A stretch of DNA of 64,000 bases from an uncultured Clostridia bacterium (GTDB lineage Bacteria; Bacillota; Clostridia; UBA1381): the NCBI GenBank assembly GCA_934476075.1, contig CAKSNH010000014.1:1-64000 (forward strand), written 5' to 3'. The notes under the pieces are model-generated. The model was not told the DNA's origin, searched no databases, and was given only the letters and a program-made list of their open reading frames with translations. The stretch's first letter is position 1, and the number at the start of each line of letters is the position of its first letter. Positions 9,239-17,111 of the stretch are shown in pieces. A program made the translations under genes and the position numbers.

Positions 9239-9534
9239 TCCTCCGAATTATCCGCCGCCGACTCGGTTTCCGTTTCTTCGTGTACCGAATTGTTAAATAC
9301 GCTTTCGGTATCCTCCGTAAACATCATATCGACCACCGTTGACATCATATTAACCGTATTGTTATAAATCCACTCAAAATCAGTATTATGCACCATTGCA
9401 TACTGTCTGAAATTATTAATTTGCATGGATATATTATTCTCAATCTTGCTTGACGCATACAAAACAGAAAATATAATTGCACAGATAATAGTTTGTATAA
9501 CCCACTTTTTTAATCTCGGACGTTCATTCTGCAT
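9235..9534 (-). CDS. Small single-pass membrane protein upstream of SpoIVFB-like protease
   Basis: About 99 residues: a basic N-terminus (RPRLKK), one transmembrane helix near residues 12-30 (WVIQTIICAIIFSVLYASS), a linker, and a very acidic Ser/Glu-rich tail. It occupies the position of spoIVFA, whose product holds SpoIVFB inactive until SpoIVB cleaves it, but it lacks the LytM-like extracellular domain of SpoIVFA. I recognise no family. The ATG at 9534 has AAAGGA nine bases away; the longer TTG-started reading to 9555 has no site. It overlaps the next gene by four bases, so the two are translationally coupled. Confidence 0.7.
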   Translation of the reverse strand: MQNERPRLKKWVIQTIICAIIFSVLYASSKIENNISMQINNFRQYAMVHNTDFEWIYNNTVNMMSTVVDMMFTEDTESVFNNSVHEETETESAADNSEE

Positions 9535-9590
9535 AATTGTAATTCCTTTCCGCAAATATAATCAGTTTGTACTATTATATGTTGTTAAAC

Positions 9591-9633
9591 GCAAAAAAGA
9601 CCGATATTAATGTTTTACCACTAATATCGGTCT
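9591..9633 (-). terminator. Intrinsic terminator of the RCC1-repeat gene
   Basis: A 12-base stem, AGACCGATATTA/TAATATCGGTCT (9598-9633), is followed on the minus strand by six Ts. It lies just after the stop of the large secreted protein gene. Confidence 0.85.
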
Positions 9634-9644
9634 AAAAAATCATA

Positions 9645-12600
9645 TTATTGTATAGTTGTCATTTCAGAATACGGCAGCCATTTGCCATCTCCCGACCATG
9701 CAAATATCTTTATACTTGCAACATTGTCGGCACTGTTTACATCATTCATCGTCAATGTAACCATCGTGCTTGCTGTCGCTTCCAATACCTGTCTTGCCGT
9801 ACCAACCTTAACCAATGCACCGTTCTCATCATACATTGCAACAAAGAATTGTACAGGCTCTCTCTCCGCACTGCCCACATTTGCCGCTGTTAAATAAACC
9901 GTCTTTGATGACAGGGCATTATTTAAAGTCAAAACGGTAGTTGTATCGTTCGTATATAATGTAGAGTCAAACTCACACTTTACAAATGCACTCGCATTTG
10001 TCTTAAATCCCGTAATATCTACTTTCGGATATTTTTCATTGGCTGATTTATCGGTGATTTTTCTTCTTATAATACCCTCTGTAACATTGCCCCAGCCGTT
10101 ATTTTGGAAATTCAATGTATATTCGGCAGCTGTATTGCCTGTTACTTTTGCTTCTACACTCTTTACGTTTCCTGTTATTATACAATCATTCACAATAGTT
10201 CCGCTTGCATCTGAATTTAAAATACCAACAGTTTTACTGTTTAATATACTTGAATTGGTAACAGTATTATCGTTTGCCTGTATTGAAAGTGCCGTTACAT
10301 TTTTATCAAAAGTACATTTATCAATTACATTTGATACAGACTTTAAAGTCAATCCCGTATCATTTGCAATAAATTTACTGTTTGTAATGTTAAATTCTTT
10401 TACCGACGTATTATTCAAAGACAAGCCGTATGAATTATCATGTATATATAATTTATCCAAATCGGTCTTAAACATACTCTTATCCTTTGAAATGCTGATT
10501 CCGCTTGTCGAATTAGCAACTTCAACATTAGTGAAGTATATGCTGTCCTTGTCTTGTGTTGACGGGCTTAACGTAATACCGCTCCATTTATCTGTCGGAT
10601 TGATTGCAACAAATCTAATTTGCTTATTGTCAGTTCCTTCTGCCCGCAAGCTGCCCGAAACCGTAAATGATGCACTTTTCGCCAATCTGATTTCCACACC
10701 CGATTCAATATTCAGTGCACCGCCCGATGAAACAGTAAAGCTGCTGTTTACTATGTACGGCGAACCTTTTGCTGTCCACACTTTTGTAACCCCGTTTGGT
10801 ATATTGGTATAATCTACCATTGTGCCTGTACTGCCGTCTATCGGATTGGTCGGTATTGAATAGTATAAATTAAATACCGCTGTCGATTTGCCGTTGCTGT
10901 CATATGCTCTTGCACGAATATATGTCGATTCATTAAGCTCAATCGCTCCTATATATGGCTGTGCGGTTGATGACGCCAATTTTGCAGTTGTATCCGGCGG
11001 TTCTGTTCCGTCTGTGGTATAGTAAATATCATAGCTTTTAATTGTAGATGTCAGCACTACATTTACAGCACCTGCCTGCTGTCCTTCCGGCGGAGTTGCC
11101 ACAATATCCGGATTGTTAAAGTTGTAATAATACATTACAAGTTCATTGTTATCATCTGTCGAAGATATACTCTTTGTATATACTGTCAATACATCTCTTG
11201 TCATTTCAAAGGAATTTTCATATTTAATACCACCGTCTATAATCGGATTTTGGTTTGCGTCTGTGGTATATCTGTATTCATATCCCGATGTTGTGTCTTC
11301 AAGGGTTATAGACAAATCCTTATTATATTTCCCCGACGGATAACTATTTTTAAATGTAGGTCCCTGCAATAAATCATCAGTTGCAATTATAGGAAATCTT
11401 TTATCGCTTGAATTTGTAAATGACGCATCATGTACCACTGTATATGGTACATAATATTTATTTCCTACACTGTCCTTTTCCTCAACAACAACCACAAAAT
11501 GACAAGTACCTGCCGATATAGTTTCAATCTTTGCATTTTCAAAATGTTTAAACACATTTTCTAAATTTTTACCATTGCAATAGTCCATATTATCATGAAC
11601 TGATTTTGTGGTTTTCTTCTCTGTATCATACTTGTATATTGCACCAAGCTCACTAAATGCTTTTTCCTCAGGGTCTACTGTTCGGCAAGCATGAAATAAC
11701 TTTCCGTTATAATCTAAGCCCAAAATATAACTTGTACCAACAGAAACCTGAACAATATTTCGCCATGTGTCTGTTTGCTGACTTAAAACATCTTCATCAT
11801 CACCCGCAACAACAACCGTACCGTCATTTTTCAAACCAACAGCCACAGTCGTACCTGCCGCAATCGCAACAATATTCTCCCAACCGACTACGCTCGCCTC
11901 GCCGTATCCGACACCGCTGGTCGCTCTTACCGTTCCGTCTTTTCTCAAACCCAACGTATACATATTGTTTGCCGCAATAGCTACTATTTTTGCTTTTTCT
12001 TTTTCTTTTGCGTCATCGCCCGTATAATTCCATACATCGACATCGCACTGCTTTCTTTCGTTACGTCCCGTTGCAACCACTGTTCCGTCTTTCTTCAAAC
12101 CCACTGTATGATAACTTCCCGCTGTAACCGCAACTATATCTTTCCAGCCCGAAGTATTGCATTGTCCGTCCTCATTTGCACCGCTTGAAATAACAGTTCC
12201 GTCCAAACGCAATCCGACAACGTGTTCCGCACCTGCCGCAACATCAGAAATCATTCTCCAATTTCCGACACAATTCCAGTCATATGTATCGTCAAAAGAT
12301 GCCGGAAGTACACTGGCTTGTATACCTGATGAATTATCGGTATTTCCTTTAAAATGCTCGTTTCCTCGAATTACTTTTCTGAATAAAGTTGCCTTATCCG
12401 ATGAAACATTTGTATTACACGCCGCATCAACAGTACCGTTTGTATTAAGTGCCAAAGAGAAATTACCGCTTGATGCTACTTTTATTATGTTTCTTTCCGG
12501 CAGCATAAATCCTTTTTCCTGTTCATCATGTTCTTCGGAACTAAGTGCCGAATCATACATCTGCTTTGGATATTTGCTTGTTTCTTTTGTCAAAAATACA

Positions 12601-14324
12601 TATGAATAATTTTCAGTATTTGTAACTATATTATCAAGTTTTGCATATATAGATAAATTTACATCTTTATCATATTTCAATATTCTATCATCATATTTTG
12701 AATATTCCGTTGACTCATCAACATTTCTGTAATAAATATCAAAAAAGTCAAGCTTTTCACCGTTAAAATATGCCGCTAATTTGAATGATATACTTCCCCA
12801 TGTCGGGTCAATAACTCCTGTATTAATAAACTGTGTCGGTTCAACCGCACTGTCACCATTATATTTTATAGCTTTTATTTCAGGCAAAAATCCGCCAAGG
12901 CTTTCTTTCTCCGCCTTTACCTCAACCTTTAATATATTTGAAGGATAAATCTTTGTTTCATCATTCACGTCCTGTTTTGCCAAAACTACATTATAGGTTA
13001 GTCCACGTTCTATTTTTATCGGACCGGTGAATAAATTTACATCAAGATTTGCGGCATTAAATGGATTTTTACTTAAATCCGTTACACTGCTTTCATCATC
13101 TGCAACCTTTTTCGGTTCTTCGATATAGTAAATCTTGTAATCATACTTATCAAGGTCAGTATAATTGTCCGGAACATTCAAATATCCGTAACAGCCCATA
13201 CCGTCACCCAAATCCTCATACTGATATGTAATTGTAGGTGCTGTCACTTTTTCCAAGCAAACATCACTATTCATAAATGTACTTAAATTATTATATACAG
13301 TTGAATTGTTTGCCGCATACACCAAAGTTCCGTCATATTTTAAACCTATAACATAATTCGGTCCTGCATAAACTTTTTTAATATTTTCCCATGTACTTAC
13401 AATCGCATTTACATCATAATTCTCATTGCTTACCGTTGAAGAAAACGGGCTCTTTGAATTTGTAATTTGAACAGTACCGTCACTCATTGCACCCACTGCA
13501 TATCCCGATGACGTGGTTGAATATGCACTGATACTTACAGCATTGCTCCAAGTCTTTACAGCGTATGCATATTTTGTATAAGTGCCATATCCTGTGCTTA
13601 CAACCGTACCGTCTGATTTCAAGCCAAGAGTAAATATATCACTGGTACAAATATCAACAATATCTGTCCATTCTGTCACATCACTATGATTATATTTGTA
13701 TGGATTGTTTTTCTCCGATGTTGCCGTTGTAACAACAGTACCGTCCTTTTTCAAACCAAAAGTAACATATTTTCCTGCTACAACTTTAACAATATCTTTC
13801 CATACTGTACTGTCTGTCACTTCATCCTGTCCGTATGACGATGTTTTTGGAGTTGTCGAAACAACTGTACCATCTGCTTTAAGACCTACAACATGATAAT
13901 CATTTGCATCTATCTGTACAATATCTGTCCATTCTGTTACTTCATCTTGTCCATAGCTGTTATTAACCGGACCTGTTACATATACAGTACCGTTACTTCT
14001 AAGTCCCGCAACAAAGCTACCTGTCGGAGGAACAGCTATATCAACAATTTCTCCCGTATTTGCGATTTCACCTTGAAATTCCTCACTTGCATAGTATGTA
14101 CCGCTTGACGAACCGCCTGTCAAACTTGCCATTGCATTACCGTCACTGGACATTGCAACCAAGAAATTACTGTTTAGTCCTACTCTTATATCTCCCCATG
14201 GAATTCTCATCTGCGGTGTTGATAAATTAACACCTTCGCCCTCTGCCATTATCGTCACAGGCAAGCAAGCACATATAAGGCTTATCACACACAGTAACGA
14301 TACTAATCGTGATAACTTTTTCAT
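9645..14324 (-). CDS. Large secreted RCC1-repeat protein with chitobiase-type and beta-helix domains
   Basis: This 1559-residue protein has a clear signal peptide (basic MKKLSR, hydrophobic core, cut near residue 28). Residues about 35-345 and 620-880 hold two blocks of RCC1-type beta-propeller repeats, together about 13, each marked by GLKxDGTV-like sequence and a W.DIV strand. Residues about 1005-1160 resemble two tandem chitobiase/hexosaminidase C-terminal (Ig-like) domains (YRYTTD..., YYTTDGTEP...IRARAY). Residues about 1175-1425 look like a right-handed beta-helix with NNTSV/GLSLNN rungs. The last 110 residues form another beta-rich module ending KIFAWSGDG..LP. There is no LPxTG signal, S-layer domain or C-terminal anchor helix. 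It is a single-gene unit with an AGGGGGT ribosome site and its own terminator. An extracellular binding or adhesion role is likely; the ligand is unknown. Confidence 0.88.
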   Translation of the reverse strand: MKKLSRLVSLLCVISLICACLPVTIMAEGEGVNLSTPQMRIPWGDIRVGLNSNFLVAMSSDGNAMASLTGGSSSGTYYASEEFQGEIANTGEIVDIAVPPTGSFVAGLRSNGTVYVTGPVNNSYGQDEVTEWTDIVQIDANDYHVVGLKADGTVVSTTPKTSSYGQDEVTDSTVWKDIVKVVAGKYVTFGLKKDGTVVTTATSEKNNPYKYNHSDVTEWTDIVDICTSDIFTLGLKSDGTVVSTGYGTYTKYAYAVKTWSNAVSISAYSTTSSGYAVGAMSDGTVQITNSKSPFSSTVSNENYDVNAIVSTWENIKKVYAGPNYVIGLKYDGTLVYAANNSTVYNNLSTFMNSDVCLEKVTAPTITYQYEDLGDGMGCYGYLNVPDNYTDLDKYDYKIYYIEEPKKVADDESSVTDLSKNPFNAANLDVNLFTGPIKIERGLTYNVVLAKQDVNDETKIYPSNILKVEVKAEKESLGGFLPEIKAIKYNGDSAVEPTQFINTGVIDPTWGSISFKLAAYFNGEKLDFFDIYYRNVDESTEYSKYDDRILKYDKDVNLSIYAKLDNIVTNTENYSYVFLTKETSKYPKQMYDSALSSEEHDEQEKGFMLPERNIIKVASSGNFSLALNTNGTVDAACNTNVSSDKATLFRKVIRGNEHFKGNTDNSSGIQASVLPASFDDTYDWNCVGNWRMISDVAAGAEHVVGLRLDGTVISSGANEDGQCNTSGWKDIVAVTAGSYHTVGLKKDGTVVATGRNERKQCDVDVWNYTGDDAKEKEKAKIVAIAANNMYTLGLRKDGTVRATSGVGYGEASVVGWENIVAIAAGTTVAVGLKNDGTVVVAGDDEDVLSQQTDTWRNIVQVSVGTSYILGLDYNGKLFHACRTVDPEEKAFSELGAIYKYDTEKKTTKSVHDNMDYCNGKNLENVFKHFENAKIETISAGTCHFVVVVEEKDSVGNKYYVPYTVVHDASFTNSSDKRFPIIATDDLLQGPTFKNSYPSGKYNKDLSITLEDTTSGYEYRYTTDANQNPIIDGGIKYENSFEMTRDVLTVYTKSISSTDDNNELVMYYYNFNNPDIVATPPEGQQAGAVNVVLTSTIKSYDIYYTTDGTEPPDTTAKLASSTAQPYIGAIELNESTYIRARAYDSNGKSTAVFNLYYSIPTNPIDGSTGTMVDYTNIPNGVTKVWTAKGSPYIVNSSFTVSSGGALNIESGVEIRLAKSASFTVSGSLRAEGTDNKQIRFVAINPTDKWSGITLSPSTQDKDSIYFTNVEVANSTSGISISKDKSMFKTDLDKLYIHDNSYGLSLNNTSVKEFNITNSKFIANDTGLTLKSVSNVIDKCTFDKNVTALSIQANDNTVTNSSILNSKTVGILNSDASGTIVNDCIITGNVKSVEAKVTGNTAAEYTLNFQNNGWGNVTEGIIRRKITDKSANEKYPKVDITGFKTNASAFVKCEFDSTLYTNDTTTVLTLNNALSSKTVYLTAANVGSAEREPVQFFVAMYDENGALVKVGTARQVLEATASTMVTLTMNDVNSADNVASIKIFAWSGDGKWLPYSEMTTIQ

Positions 14325-14464
14325 TATCTTTAATACCCCCTAAAAGTACATATTTTGTATATCATCACATATACATTCAATTAACAATTTTATTATACAT
14401 TATTTTAAACAGAATGTCTAGCCAAAAAAAGCAATAAAATGACGTTAAAAAATAGTGCACAACA

Positions 14465-14502
14465 TACAAAAAATACACTGCATAGCATTAAACAGTGTAT
14501 TT
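14465..14502 (-). terminator. Intrinsic terminator downstream of the 6S-like RNA
   Basis: The perfect 10-base stem AAATACACTG/CAGTGTATTT (14471-14502) with a 12-base loop is followed on the minus strand by TTTTTTG. It lies 25-60 bases past the closing stem of the RNA, so the RNA's mature 3' end may be made by trimming. Confidence 0.75.
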
Positions 14503-14525
14503 ACAAAATATAATTATTTTCATAA

Positions 14526-14722
14526 AAAAACAAACCCCATATGAGCCGTGCTCTCACCTTATTTCTTACCTGCCTAAGCAGGTGGGTCGCAACCTGATTG
14601 CTTTATATGTCCACTGACATTTCCGAAGAAAAGGAGGCGTATATGCCACAACCAGAATCCGCATCCCGTAAGAAAAATGTTGGTAAAAAATAGGTTTCAC
14701 ACGAGAACCATAGGGTTTATCT
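14526..14722 (-). ncRNA. ssrS: Candidate 6S RNA
   Basis: A non-coding minus-strand segment of about 195 bases folds into one long rod. The 5' end near 14718 (AAACCCTATGGTTCTCGTG) pairs with the 3' end near 14532 (CACGGCTCATATGGGGTTT). A second helix pairs ACCTATTTTTTACC with GGTAAGAAATAAGGT. Inside lie a large bulge and apical hairpins, including CCACCTGC/GCAGG. A rod with closing stem, central open bubble and apical arm is the 6S layout, in which the bubble mimics an open promoter and binds sigma-A polymerase. It has its own promoter and a following terminator, as expected for a free-standing RNA. The identity rests on shape and general resemblance, not on a model search. A different structured RNA remains possible. 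Confidence 0.6.
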
Positions 14723-14731
14723 GTTGACATT

Positions 14732-14760
14732 ATAATAACACAAACATGAACAAAATGCAA
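14732..14760 (-). promoter_or_regulatory. Sigma-A promoter for the 6S-like RNA
   Basis: TTGCAT (14755-14760) and TATTAT (14732-14737) are 17 bases apart on the minus strand. An overlapping TATAAT lies three bases further on. Transcription would start near 14722-14725, right at the closing stem of the RNA. Confidence 0.65.
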
Positions 14761-14804
14761 GTGCTTTTTATAAATTTTTATAGCTGTTTTTACTCTAAAC
14801 TAAC

Positions 14805-15356
14805 TTAAATTTGTCTGTATTCTTTCTGACCTGTTACATACAAATCGTTGCCTTTACAATCCATAAGTACCACTGCTGGAAAATCTTTAACCGTCAGTTT
14901 ACGAATTGCCTCTGTGCCCAAATCGTCATATGCAACTACCTCAGCCGATGTGATACATTGTGCTATCAGTGCACCTGCACCGCCGATTGCTCCGAAATAG
15001 ATTGCACCGTTTCGCACAACCGCATCTTTAACGCTTTCCGACCGGCTCCCCTTGCCTATCATCGCCGCCAAGCCTTCGTCCAACAAAAGCGGTGCGAACT
15101 TATCCATACGTCCGGCGGTAGTCGGACCGCAAGAACCTATAACATCGCCCGGTTTCGCCGGACATGGACCTGCATAATATATGACTTGATTTTTTAAATC
15201 TATCGGAAATCCTTTTCCCGCATTATATTCTTCCACCATTCTTGCATGAGCGGCGTCACGAGCAGTATATATTGTCCCTGAAATCAGCACGCTGTCGCCG
15301 GTCTTTAAATCTTTTATGCTATCCTTGTCAAAAGGAGCTGTAATATTAATCGCCAT
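14805..15356 (-). CDS. Fe-S hydro-lyase (fumarase/tartrate dehydratase type) beta subunit
   Basis: These 183 residues match the beta subunit (C-terminal half) of class I fumarase and L-tartrate dehydratase. Visible features are the swivel-domain block GDSVLISGTIYTARDAAH near residues 21-38, YYAGPCPAKPG near 60, GSCGPTTAGRMD near 73-84, and the GKG substrate loop near 100. The family normally works as an alpha2beta2 enzyme in which alpha carries the 4Fe-4S cluster and adds water to fumarate or a similar diacid. No alpha-subunit gene is present anywhere in this window, which is unusual. The ATG lies two bases after the stop of the HAD gene, with AAGGAAG as ribosome site, so it is the last gene of a hisB-like/HAD/fumB-like unit. 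Confidence 0.88.
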   Translation of the reverse strand: MAINITAPFDKDSIKDLKTGDSVLISGTIYTARDAAHARMVEEYNAGKGFPIDLKNQVIYYAGPCPAKPGDVIGSCGPTTAGRMDKFAPLLLDEGLAAMIGKGSRSESVKDAVVRNGAIYFGAIGGAGALIAQCITSAEVVAYDDLGTEAIRKLTVKDFPAVVLMDCKGNDLYVTGQKEYRQI

Positions 15357-15358
15357 AA

Positions 15359-16390
15359 TTAATCTTCCTTTATAATCAAATTTTCACAACTGTCCAAAAT
15401 ATACGTTGCATTCAGGCTTTCAAAAAATTCTCGTGCACTTTTACCGTTTATTCCTGTCAACACCGCACAAAAATCCGCACCCATAGCCTGTGCCGCCAAA
15501 ATATCCGCACCGGCATCACCGATAACCAGCGTTTTTTCTATTTTGGACTTGTCATAATCGCCGTCAATCAATTTTCTGTCATCATAATCCGTGCCGTACA
15601 ATGCTTTTAGGAACATATACGGATGCGGTTTTGTCAGTGCATTGTTGTTCAGTGTCTTTTCCGCATTTTCCACATGATTGTAATTGCATAAACCGTCAGC
15701 GGCAAAATATTTCAGCACACCCCACTCTTTAAGCGGTTCAATCATTTCTATGTATGGTCTGCCCGTACCCGTGCAAACCCGTTTTTCCTTGCTCAACAGT
15801 TTCAGAAGTTCCGATAATTTAGCTTTGTCAAATATCGGTTCTTCTTTGAATAACAATCCGCTTTTACCCGAATTCATCGGCAAAACCCCTGTCTGTTTCC
15901 GGATTATCTCATCACCCAAAAACCATTCCTGAAACAATCTGTGCATTGTCTGCCACATCAAATTATTGCGTTTCAGCCATTCAAAGTCAAATCCGCTTTT
16001 TTTTGAACACTCCAATGCAATATTGTCATACTCATTTATAATATTTTCGGGTAATTTCTTAACATAATCCAGTACAAGCGAAAAATCATCATTTTCCACA
16101 CCGCATATCCATGCGATACATACCGTCACATAGCCTAAATCCCAATTTGAATTTACACCTCGTTTCTTCAATTCGGATATAATCTCGTCATTGCAAAAAA
16201 CCTTTCTGCGTATTTCTTTAAGATTTTGCATACATTCCGTCGCATTGATTTGTTTCTGCCTGTTCCAGTTAAGATATTCCCATACCGTCAAAGCCGCCGA
16301 ATTCCAATAATTCTGCTCGCTTGTAATAACACCGTCCATATCGAATATGACAGTATCATATTTATCTAAAAAATCCGCTAATCTGTACAT
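15359..16390 (-). CDS. HAD-family hydrolase in the HisB-like gene cluster
   Basis: A protein of about 343 residues with HAD motif I DMDGVIT near residues 17-23 and the C-terminal motif IV VIGDAGADILAAQAMG near 285-300, which carries the metal-binding Asp. A long, mostly helical cap lies between them. Motif II is probably CTGTGRP near 210. It is therefore likely a Mg-dependent phosphatase or phosphomutase, but the substrate is unknown. It is longer than typical 220-residue phosphoglycolate phosphatases. The ATG at 16390 has GGAG six bases away; the ATG at 16402, overlapping the hisB-like stop, lacks a site. Its place directly after a HisB-like gene recalls histidinol-phosphate phosphatases, but the flanking enzymes are atypical, so I would not assign that reaction. 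Confidence 0.8.
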   Translation of the reverse strand: MYRLADFLDKYDTVIFDMDGVITSEQNYWNSAALTVWEYLNWNRQKQINATECMQNLKEIRRKVFCNDEIISELKKRGVNSNWDLGYVTVCIAWICGVENDDFSLVLDYVKKLPENIINEYDNIALECSKKSGFDFEWLKRNNLMWQTMHRLFQEWFLGDEIIRKQTGVLPMNSGKSGLLFKEEPIFDKAKLSELLKLLSKEKRVCTGTGRPYIEMIEPLKEWGVLKYFAADGLCNYNHVENAEKTLNNNALTKPHPYMFLKALYGTDYDDRKLIDGDYDKSKIEKTLVIGDAGADILAAQAMGADFCAVLTGINGKSAREFFESLNATYILDSCENLIIKED

Positions 16391-16401
16391 ATGACGCTCC
16401 A

Positions 16402-17028
16402 TTATTCAATAGTCCACTCGATATTGCCCGCAACACCGCTTGTCATACCTGCTCTGTCGGGATTTAGTGCCAAGGCACGGTTTAGCGTAACACCAAAGCT
16501 TCTGTAAATAGCCTCCCAAATATGATGACCGTTTACACCTTTTGTCAAATCAATATGCAATGTACAGCAAGCACCCTGTACAAATCCTTCCAAGAATGTT
16601 TCCAAATCCTGCGTGTCCATTCCCTCAACCTTTTCAGTCAAAGCAATATCATGATAATCAATATTAAAATACGCTCTGCTTTCAAAACTGATTGCACTTT
16701 CTGCCTTTGCCTCGTCAATTATGCCTATACCGTCAGCATACCCCATAACACCGTTCTGACGATTACGCTTTACATATTCGGCAACCGCCTTACCCAACGC
16801 AATTCCCAAATCCTCACATATTACATGAGTCAGTACAAACTTGTCCAATTTAACATCGGCTGTGATATTAAAACCGCCCCGCCATGCAATATGTTCAAGC
16901 ATATGATTTAAGAATGTAATGGTTGTATTGATTTTTTCTCTGTAATCGGGTTTAATCGGCGAAAAATCAAGAATTACTGTCATTTCCGATTCTGTGGTTT
17001 TTCTTGTAACTTTAATTGTGTTATCCAT
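16402..17028 (-). CDS. Divergent HisB-like protein (imidazoleglycerol-phosphate dehydratase family)
   Basis: 208 residues with the two-repeat IGPD fold. It is recognisable from NHMLEHIAWRGGF (residues about 40-52), CEDLGIALGKA (about 72-82), IIDEAKAE (about 104-111) and HHIWEAIYRSFG near 168. The canonical enzyme binds two Mn ions through DHML, AxHG, HHTVED and HHxxE motifs. Here AxHG reads AWRG (His to Arg), HHTVED reads HVICED (second His to Val), and the C-terminal STKG lysine is missing, with TSGVAG instead. The second-repeat HHIWEA is intact. It may therefore have altered metal use and another substrate. It follows a 15-base-stem hairpin after the hisD-like gene and starts a unit with the HAD and fumarase-beta genes. 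The ribosome site is GAAAGGA. Confidence 0.8.
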   Translation of the reverse strand: MDNTIKVTRKTTESEMTVILDFSPIKPDYREKINTTITFLNHMLEHIAWRGGFNITADVKLDKFVLTHVICEDLGIALGKAVAEYVKRNRQNGVMGYADGIGIIDEAKAESAISFESRAYFNIDYHDIALTEKVEGMDTQDLETFLEGFVQGACCTLHIDLTKGVNGHHIWEAIYRSFGVTLNRALALNPDRAGMTSGVAGNIEWTIE

Positions 17029-17060
17029 AAAATAATCCTTTCAAAAATGTTTATGATACA

Positions 17061-17096
17061 ACAAAAAATCTACAAAGATTATTGTAGATTTTTTGT
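17061..17096 (-). terminator. Perfect 15-base inverted repeat between hisD-like and hisB-like genes
   Basis: ACAAAAAATCTACAA pairs perfectly with TTGTAGATTTTTTGT around a six-base loop, giving a run of Ts at the 3' side on both strands. It could end transcripts from the hisD-like gene fully or partly (an attenuator), making the hisB-like unit separately expressed. Confidence 0.75.
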
Positions 17097-17111
17097 AAAA
17101 CTATATTTCAA

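Noticed and set aside
10039..10812. 257-codon plus-strand ORF opposite the RCC1-repeat gene
   Set aside because: Antisense shadow of a repetitive gene; no ribosome site.
9645..14324. RCC1 repeats considered as a DNA-level tandem repeat
   Set aside because: Repeat units vary in length and base sequence; the periodicity is at the protein level.
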